The notes under the pieces: generated by a model
Told to the model about the DNA's origin: nothing
Databases searched by the model: none
What the model saw: only the letters and a program-made list of their open reading frames with translations
Position numbers and translations under genes: made by a program
Part shown: positions 56,599-64,000 of the stretch, piece by piece
How positions within the stretch are numbered: the stretch's first letter is position 1
Layout of the letters: every line of letters begins with the position of its first letter
Assembly: GCF_002553505.1 (NCBI RefSeq)
Contig: NZ_PDCP01000018.1
Coordinates: forward strand, 1-64,000
DNA: 64,000 nucleotides
Origin: Mycolicibacterium agri
Lineage (GTDB): Bacteria; Actinomycetota; Actinomycetes; Mycobacteriales; Mycobacteriaceae
Direction of reading: 5' to 3'

Positions 56599-57111
56599 TT
56601 TTTCCTGATTTCTTCGCGCCCCTTTCTGCAAAAAACTTTCGTCACCGACGTAACAGCGGTCACACCAACACCCTGTGGATGGCTGTGTGGAATCTTGCTG
56701 AAGATCGTTTGGGCAAAGCCGCGTCTAGTCCACAGTCGTCAGGAAACTCCCCAGCAATCCCGACCTCGGCCCCGAGTTCTCCACAGACGATTCACATGCC
56801 GATGACACGGTCGTGCAGGAAGGACATGGATTCATCCACAGATTCCACAGGACCTAATACTGTTGCTTCTATATCTCCTAAAGGTTTCCTCTAGAAGACA
56901 CGCCTTGGGGAGATCGCGTCACGGACCATCGAACGGGCTTCGCTGACTGTCGTTGTCACCCCGATCGATTAGCTTTCAAGATGCGGGTGAAAGCTTTACG
57001 GTGGTTTCTCGACAGCCGTTCACGGTCGTCGCAGCGACATTGGGGGACCGATGCGTCAGCATCCCGAAACCGCTGGTTGGGCATTGGTTGTGAGTTGATC
57101 GAAGGGACACT
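56599..57111. other. oriC region between dnaA and dnaN
   Basis: 513 bp without a gene. DnaA-box-like nonamers cluster in the left half: TAGTCCACA (56726-56734), TTCTCCACA (56777-56785), TCATCCACA (56832-56840), GATTCCACA (56841-56849), and on the minus strand CCATCCACA (56674-56682). All are one or two bases off consensus, as is typical of mycobacterial oriC. An AT-richer stretch at about 56851-56897 (ACCTAATACTGTTGCTTC, then TATATCTCCTAAAGG) directly follows the box cluster and is the best candidate unwinding element. The right part carries the dnaN leader. Confidence 0.88.
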
Positions 57112-58311
57112 ATGGAAGTGGCGACAACGACGGTTGGTCTCTCCGATTTGAAATTCCGCCTGGTGCGCGAAGACTTCGCCGACGCGGTGGCCTGGGTGGC
57201 GCGTAACCTGCCGACCCGGCCCACCGTCCCGGTGCTCGCCGGCGTGTTGCTCACCGGCTCCGAAGACGGCCTGACAATCTCCGGATTCGACTATGAAGTG
57301 TCGGCCGAAGTTCAGGTTGCGGCTGAGATCGCCTCTCCGGGAACCGTTCTGGTCTCCGGGCGGCTGCTCTCGGACATCACCAGGGCACTTCCGGCCAAGC
57401 CGGTCGACGTCACCGTCGAAGGCACGCGGGTGTTGCTGACCTGCGGTAGCGCCAAGTTCTCCCTGCCGACCATGGCAGTCGAGGATTACCCGGCGCTCCC
57501 CACGCTGCCCGAAGAGACTGGTGTCATTTCCGCGGACCTGTTCGCCGAGGCGATCGGACAGGTCGCCGTCGCCGCCGGCCGCGATGACACGCTGCCGATG
57601 TTGACCGGCATCCGCGTCGAGATTTCCGGCGAGACAGTGGTTTTGGCCGCAACAGACCGTTTCCGGCTGGCGGTTCGCGAGTTGACATGGTCGACGGAGG
57701 CCACCGATGTCGAGGCCGCGGTGCTGGTCCCGGCCAAGACATTGGCCGAAGCCGCCAAGACCGGCAGCGGCACAGGCGATGTGCATCTGGCACTCGGCGC
57801 CGGCTCGGCGGTCGGAAAAGAGGGCCTGCTCGGCATCCGCAGCGACGGGAAGCGCTCCACCACTCGACTCCTCGACGCCGAATTCCCGAAGTTCCGCCAG
57901 CTGCTGCCCACCGAGCACACCGCCGTCGCCACGCTCGGCGTCGCCGAGTTGACCGAAGCGATCAAGCGCGTGGCCCTGGTCGCCGACCGGGGGGCCCAGG
58001 TGCGGATGGAGTTCTCTGAGGACGTGCTCAAGCTGTCGGCTGGCGCCGACGACGTGGGCCGCGCCGAGGAAGAGCTGCCGGTGACGTTCGCCGGCGAGCC
58101 GTTGACCATCGCCTTCAACCCGAATTACCTGACCGACGGGTTGGGGTCGCTGCACTCCGAACGGGTGACGTTCGGCTTCACGACCCCTAGCCGCCCGGCC
58201 GTGCTGCGCCCGGCGCGCGACGAGGATGTCATCACCGGTGCGACGGGCCCGTTCCCCGCCGCCCAGACCGACTACGTGTACCTGTTGATGCCGGTGCGGT
58301 TGCCCGGCTGA
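57112..58311 (+). CDS. dnaN: DNA polymerase III beta sliding clamp
   Basis: 399 aa. Three structurally repeated clamp domains (about 1-125, 135-260 and 265-399). Typical segments are [40 protein letters not shown] and the C-terminal [12 protein letters not shown]. The dimeric ring encircles DNA and tethers polymerase and other partners through a hydrophobic pocket. ATG at 57112 follows GAAGGGA. It is preceded by oriC and followed by gnd and recF, the mycobacterial order. Confidence 0.98.
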   Translation: MEVATTTVGLSDLKFRLVREDFADAVAWVARNLPTRPTVPVLAGVLLTGSEDGLTISGFDYEVSAEVQVAAEIASPGTVLVSGRLLSDITRALPAKPVDVTVEGTRVLLTCGSAKFSLPTMAVEDYPALPTLPEETGVISADLFAEAIGQVAVAAGRDDTLPMLTGIRVEISGETVVLAATDRFRLAVRELTWSTEATDVEAAVLVPAKTLAEAAKTGSGTGDVHLALGAGSAVGKEGLLGIRSDGKRSTTRLLDAEFPKFRQLLPTEHTAVATLGVAELTEAIKRVALVADRGAQVRMEFSEDVLKLSAGADDVGRAEEELPVTFAGEPLTIAFNPNYLTDGLGSLHSERVTFGFTTPSRPAVLRPARDEDVITGATGPFPAAQTDYVYLLMPVRLPG

Positions 58312-58388
58312 CCGGTTCCGTGCGCGTTGGAACCGCTCTAGACCCGATTTAGACCACAGAGGAAACCCGCAGAAGAAAGAGGAACTGC

Positions 58389-59282
58389 ATGCAATTGGGG
58401 TTGGTCGGCCTGGGCAAGATGGGTTTCAACATGCGCGAACGCCTGCGTGAGGGCGGACATGAAGTCATCGGATATGACCCTCGACCCGAGGTCACCGACG
58501 TCCCCACGCTGACGGCTCTTGCCGAGGCCTTGAAACCGCCGCGAGTGGTCTGGGTGATGGTGCCGTCGGGTCCGATCACCGACACGACCATCAAGGAGCT
58601 GTCGCAGGTACTGTCGGAGGGCGACCTGGTCATCGACGGCGGCAACTCGCGTTACACCGAAGACGGCCCGCACGCGAAAATGTTGGGCGAGAAGGGAATT
58701 GCCTTCATCGACGCCGGGGTGTCAGGTGGTGTCTGGGGTCTGAAGGAAGGCTACGGCTTGATGGTCGGCGGCGCCGACGCCGACGTCGAACGCGCGATGC
58801 CGATCTTCGACACCCTGCGGCCGCCGGGGCCGCGAGAGGACGGCTTCGTGCACGCCGGTCCGGTGGGGGCGGGGCATTTCGCCAAGATGGTGCACAACGG
58901 CGTCGAGTACGCGCTGATGTCGGCCTACGGCGAGGGTTACGAGCTGCTGGCGGCCGAAGAGCTCATCAAGGACCCGCAGGCGGTGTATCAGGCATGGACC
59001 AACGGCACCGTCGTGCGGTCCTGGCTGCAGCAGCTGCTGGCAAAGGCGCTCAAGGAAGACCCCGGGTTTTCGCAGATCAGCGGCTACACCGAGGACTCCG
59101 GGGAGGGCCGCTGGACGGTCGAGGAAGCGATCCGGCTGCGCGTACCGGTACCGGGCATCGCCGCGTCGCTGTTCGCCCGGTTCCTGTCCCGCCAGGACGA
59201 CTCGCCCACGATGAAAGCCGTCTCGGCGCTGCGCAACCAGTTCGGCGGGCACGCGGTGAAGCGGATCAGCGAATCCGGCTAG
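58389..59282 (+). CDS. gnd: 6-phosphogluconate dehydrogenase, decarboxylating (short form)
   Basis: 297 aa. The Rossmann motif is LGLVGLGKMGFNM, with Asp at the end of strand 2 (VIGYDPRPE), which points to NAD rather than NADP. The substrate loop is DGGNSRYTEDG, the catalytic region is GAGHFAKMVHNGVEYALMSA, and the C-terminal helical domain is short, as in GntZ/YqeC-type enzymes (about 300 aa). It converts 6-phosphogluconate to ribulose 5-phosphate and CO2. Its place between dnaN and recF is a mycobacterial feature. AGAAAGAGG provides the ribosome-binding site. Confidence 0.95.
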   Translation: MQLGLVGLGKMGFNMRERLREGGHEVIGYDPRPEVTDVPTLTALAEALKPPRVVWVMVPSGPITDTTIKELSQVLSEGDLVIDGGNSRYTEDGPHAKMLGEKGIAFIDAGVSGGVWGLKEGYGLMVGGADADVERAMPIFDTLRPPGPREDGFVHAGPVGAGHFAKMVHNGVEYALMSAYGEGYELLAAEELIKDPQAVYQAWTNGTVVRSWLQQLLAKALKEDPGFSQISGYTEDSGEGRWTVEEAIRLRVPVPGIAASLFARFLSRQDDSPTMKAVSALRNQFGGHAVKRISESG

Positions 59283-59321
59283 CTCCCCTATCGGAGCACG
59301 GCACTCGACAAGAAGGCATTT

Positions 59322-60467
59322 GTGTACGTCCGGCATCTGAGCTTGCAGGATTTCCGGTCCTGGGCGCGGGTCGACATGGACCTCGAGCCAGGACGCACCG
59401 TATTCGTCGGACCCAACGGCTTCGGTAAGACCAATCTCGTTGAGGCGCTGTGGTATTCGGCTACCCTCGGGTCACATCGGGTGGCCACCGATGCGCCGCT
59501 CCTGCGGGCCGGTGCCGACCGATCCATCATTTCCACGATCGTGGTGAACGACGGTCGTGAACTGGCTGTCGACCTCGAAGTGGTTGTGGGCCGGGCCAAC
59601 AAGGCCCGATTGAACCGGTCGCCGGTGCGCAGCGCGCGCGAAATCCTCGGTGTGCTCCGCGCCGTGATGTTCGCACCCGAGGACTTGGCGTTGGTGCGCG
59701 GCGATCCGGGCGAACGACGCCGCTATCTTGACGAGCTCGCGACCACTCGGCGGCCGAGGATCGCCGGGGTACGTGCCGATTACGACAAGGTGGTGCGGCA
59801 GCGCACCGCGCTGTTGAAGACGGCGACCGGCGCGCGGCACCGCGGCGACCGTAGCGTCGCCGACACCCTCGACGTGTGGGACGGTCATCTCGCCGCCTAC
59901 GGTGCGCAGTTGATTGCAGCCCGGGTGGAACTGGTCAACGAACTCCATCCCGAGGTCGAGAAGGCCTATCAATTGTTGGCCCCGGCGTCGCGTCCGGCGT
60001 CCATTCAGTACCGAAGCAAGGTCGAGCAGGTCGACGGACGGACCGAAACGGTCGAGTTCTACGAGGCGGCCCTGCTCGATGCACTGGCCGGTCGCCGCGA
60101 CGCAGAAATCGAGCGCGGCGTGTGTTTGGTGGGGCCGCACCGCGACGACCTCGAGTTGCGGCTCGGCGATCAAGTCGCGAAAGGCTTTGCCAGCCATGGT
60201 GAATCGTGGTCGATGGCGTTGGCGCTGCGGCTGGCGGCCTATGAGTTGTTGCGCTCCGAGGGTAGCGAGCCCGTTCTGCTGCTCGACGACGTCTTCGCCG
60301 AACTGGACTCATCGCGGCGGCGCGCGCTGGCGGGTGTAGCCGCCTCGGCCGAGCAGGTATTGGTGACGGCCGCGGTGCCCGACGACATTCCCGACGGTTG
60401 GGATGCGCGCAGAATCGAAATCTCGATGCGCGACGACGACAGTGGTCGAATTTCGGTGGTGGCGTGA
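59322..60467 (+). CDS. recF: DNA replication and repair protein RecF
   Basis: 381 aa SMC-like ABC ATPase from GTG. Walker A is [36 protein letters not shown] follows, with a signature region [13 protein letters not shown]. Walker B is [17 protein letters not shown], and the His/Ala switch region is [12 protein letters not shown]. It helps load RecA at gapped DNA with RecO and RecR. The stop overlaps the next start (TGATG), so the DciA-like gene is coupled to it. Confidence 0.97.
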   Translation: MYVRHLSLQDFRSWARVDMDLEPGRTVFVGPNGFGKTNLVEALWYSATLGSHRVATDAPLLRAGADRSIISTIVVNDGRELAVDLEVVVGRANKARLNRSPVRSAREILGVLRAVMFAPEDLALVRGDPGERRRYLDELATTRRPRIAGVRADYDKVVRQRTALLKTATGARHRGDRSVADTLDVWDGHLAAYGAQLIAARVELVNELHPEVEKAYQLLAPASRPASIQYRSKVEQVDGRTETVEFYEAALLDALAGRRDAEIERGVCLVGPHRDDLELRLGDQVAKGFASHGESWSMALALRLAAYELLRSEGSEPVLLLDDVFAELDSSRRRALAGVAASAEQVLVTAAVPDDIPDGWDARRIEISMRDDDSGRISVVA

Positions 60468-61051
60468 TGACAGAACCCGACTCCCCCGACCCGTTTGGCT
60501 CACCGGACGTCGAAAGCCTGGCGCCGCCGGACCATCTGGCCGGGCTGCCCGGCATGGATCTGGTGCGCCGGACGCTGGAGGAGGCGCGCGGCGTGGCCCG
60601 CAGCCAGGGCAAGGACGTCGGCCGCGGCCGCCCCTCCCCCATGCCGCGGCGGGTGGCCGGGCGTCGACGGAGCTGGTCGGGCCCTGGACCCGACTCGCGA
60701 GACCCTCAACCGCTCGGCGCGGCGACCCGGGAGCTGGCGAAGCTGCGCGGCTGGTCCGGGCGGGTGGCCCAGGGAACGGTATTCGGGCAGTGGCGAGCGG
60801 TGGTCGGCGAGCAGATCGCCGCGCACGCCCGCCCGACCACGCTGCGCGACGGGGTGCTCAGTGTCTCGGCCGAATCCACGGCGTGGGCCACGCAGCTGCG
60901 GATGGTGCAGTCGCAGCTGCTGGCGAAAATCGCCTCGGCCGTCGGCGACGGCGTCGTGACATCCTTGAAGATCACCGGCCCGGTGGCGCCCTCATGGCGC
61001 AAGGGCCGCTACCACATCGCCGGCCGGGGGCCGCGTGACACGTATGGATAG
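60467..61051 (+). CDS. DciA-like helicase-loading protein (DUF721, Rv0004-like)
   Basis: 194 aa. The N-terminal half is disordered and Arg/Pro-rich. The C-terminal DUF721 domain (about 90-185) has the KH-like pattern [20 protein letters not shown] and [20 protein letters not shown]. DciA proteins help load the replicative helicase DnaB in bacteria lacking DnaC, so this fits the origin-proximal cluster. ATG at 60467 overlaps the recF stop by one base. A GTG one codon earlier is also possible. Length matches Rv0004 (187 aa). Confidence 0.92.
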   Translation: MTEPDSPDPFGSPDVESLAPPDHLAGLPGMDLVRRTLEEARGVARSQGKDVGRGRPSPMPRRVAGRRRSWSGPGPDSRDPQPLGAATRELAKLRGWSGRVAQGTVFGQWRAVVGEQIAAHARPTTLRDGVLSVSAESTAWATQLRMVQSQLLAKIASAVGDGVVTSLKITGPVAPSWRKGRYHIAGRGPRDTYG

Positions 61052-61265
61052 ATATCCAGACGATTGGCTCAGAGCCGCCTGGAAGCGATCAGTACGCTTC
61101 CCAAGCGTCATCAGGCACCCCGGATCGAGAAATTCCCCAGGCGGGTCAAATAGATGTGTAGAAACGCGGCCTCAGAATCGGTCCTAACGCAACTTGCCGG
61201 TAGACTGGACGAGTGACTTGCCGGCGGTACCGACACCGCCAGAGCACCAACCCCGCTGAGAGTAA

Positions 61266-63335
<2,070 letters not shown>

Positions 63336-63382
63336 CCGCTTTAGGCTTTCACGCTGAATACGCTGATTAGGACTGAAACCAC

Positions 63383-64000
<618 letters not shown>

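Overview
The window is a 64 kb piece of a high-GC actinobacterial chromosome spanning the replication origin. Gene order, gene families and mycobacterium-specific proteins (Mtc28/LpqN antigen, MurJ fused to a pseudokinase, CwlM, SigM, Rv3916c-like protein, glucosylglycerate hydrolase) point to a mycobacterium, most likely a fast-growing Mycolicibacterium-type species. In M. tuberculosis the block ponA1-ino1-leuS-Rv0036c lies clockwise of oriC and pcnA-to-rpmH lies on the other side. Here the first block runs directly into the second on the same side of oriC, as I recall for M. smegmatis.

Layout. 1-4.8 kb: ponA1, a GT-C type membrane protein and a zinc-ribbon protein (minus strand). 5-7.2 kb: a small unknown protein and two DUF1707 paralogues, the first frameshifted. 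7.3-12.9 kb: PadR-ino1, an Eis-like acetyltransferase, an alpha/beta hydrolase, an F420-type oxidoreductase and a GntR regulator. 13-15.5 kb: a polar amino-acid ABC importer with binding protein and permease fused. 15.6-18.5 kb: MarR, glucosylglycerate hydrolase, an SDR, then a truncated SnoaL-like gene between two 49-bp hairpin repeats. 18.5-25.8 kb: leuS, mtc28, Rv0039c-like, YqgE, MFS and a TIGR03084-type protein. 25.8-35.7 kb is the accessory part: a large LuxR/ATPase regulator, a tiny HTH protein, three exported proteins in a row, a frameshifted adenylate cyclase/ATPase gene flanked by a direct repeat, and an Asp/Gly-rich calcium-repeat protein. 35.8-49 kb: pcnA, mutT4, Rv3909-like, murJ, sigM, a short anti-sigma gene, trxB, trxA, cwlM and Rv3916c-like. 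49.2-54.5 kb: the minus-strand operon rpmH-rnpA-yidD-yidC-jag-rsmG-parA-parB, with three perfect parS sites. 54.5-64 kb: dnaA promoter region, dnaA, oriC, dnaN, gnd, recF, dciA-like, gyrB and the start of gyrA.

Functional links. The window joins replication initiation (DnaA, oriC, DnaN), supercoiling (GyrAB), segregation (ParAB-parS), membrane insertion (YidC/YidD), RNA maturation (RnpA, PcnA), cell-wall synthesis (PonA1, MurJ, CwlM) and redox control (SigM, TrxB/TrxA). A recurrent feature is a TANNNT -10 hexamer 6-8 nt before the start codon in at least 13 genes. This predicts leaderless transcripts and helped to choose several starts. I saw no tRNA, rRNA, CRISPR array, insertion sequence or prophage.
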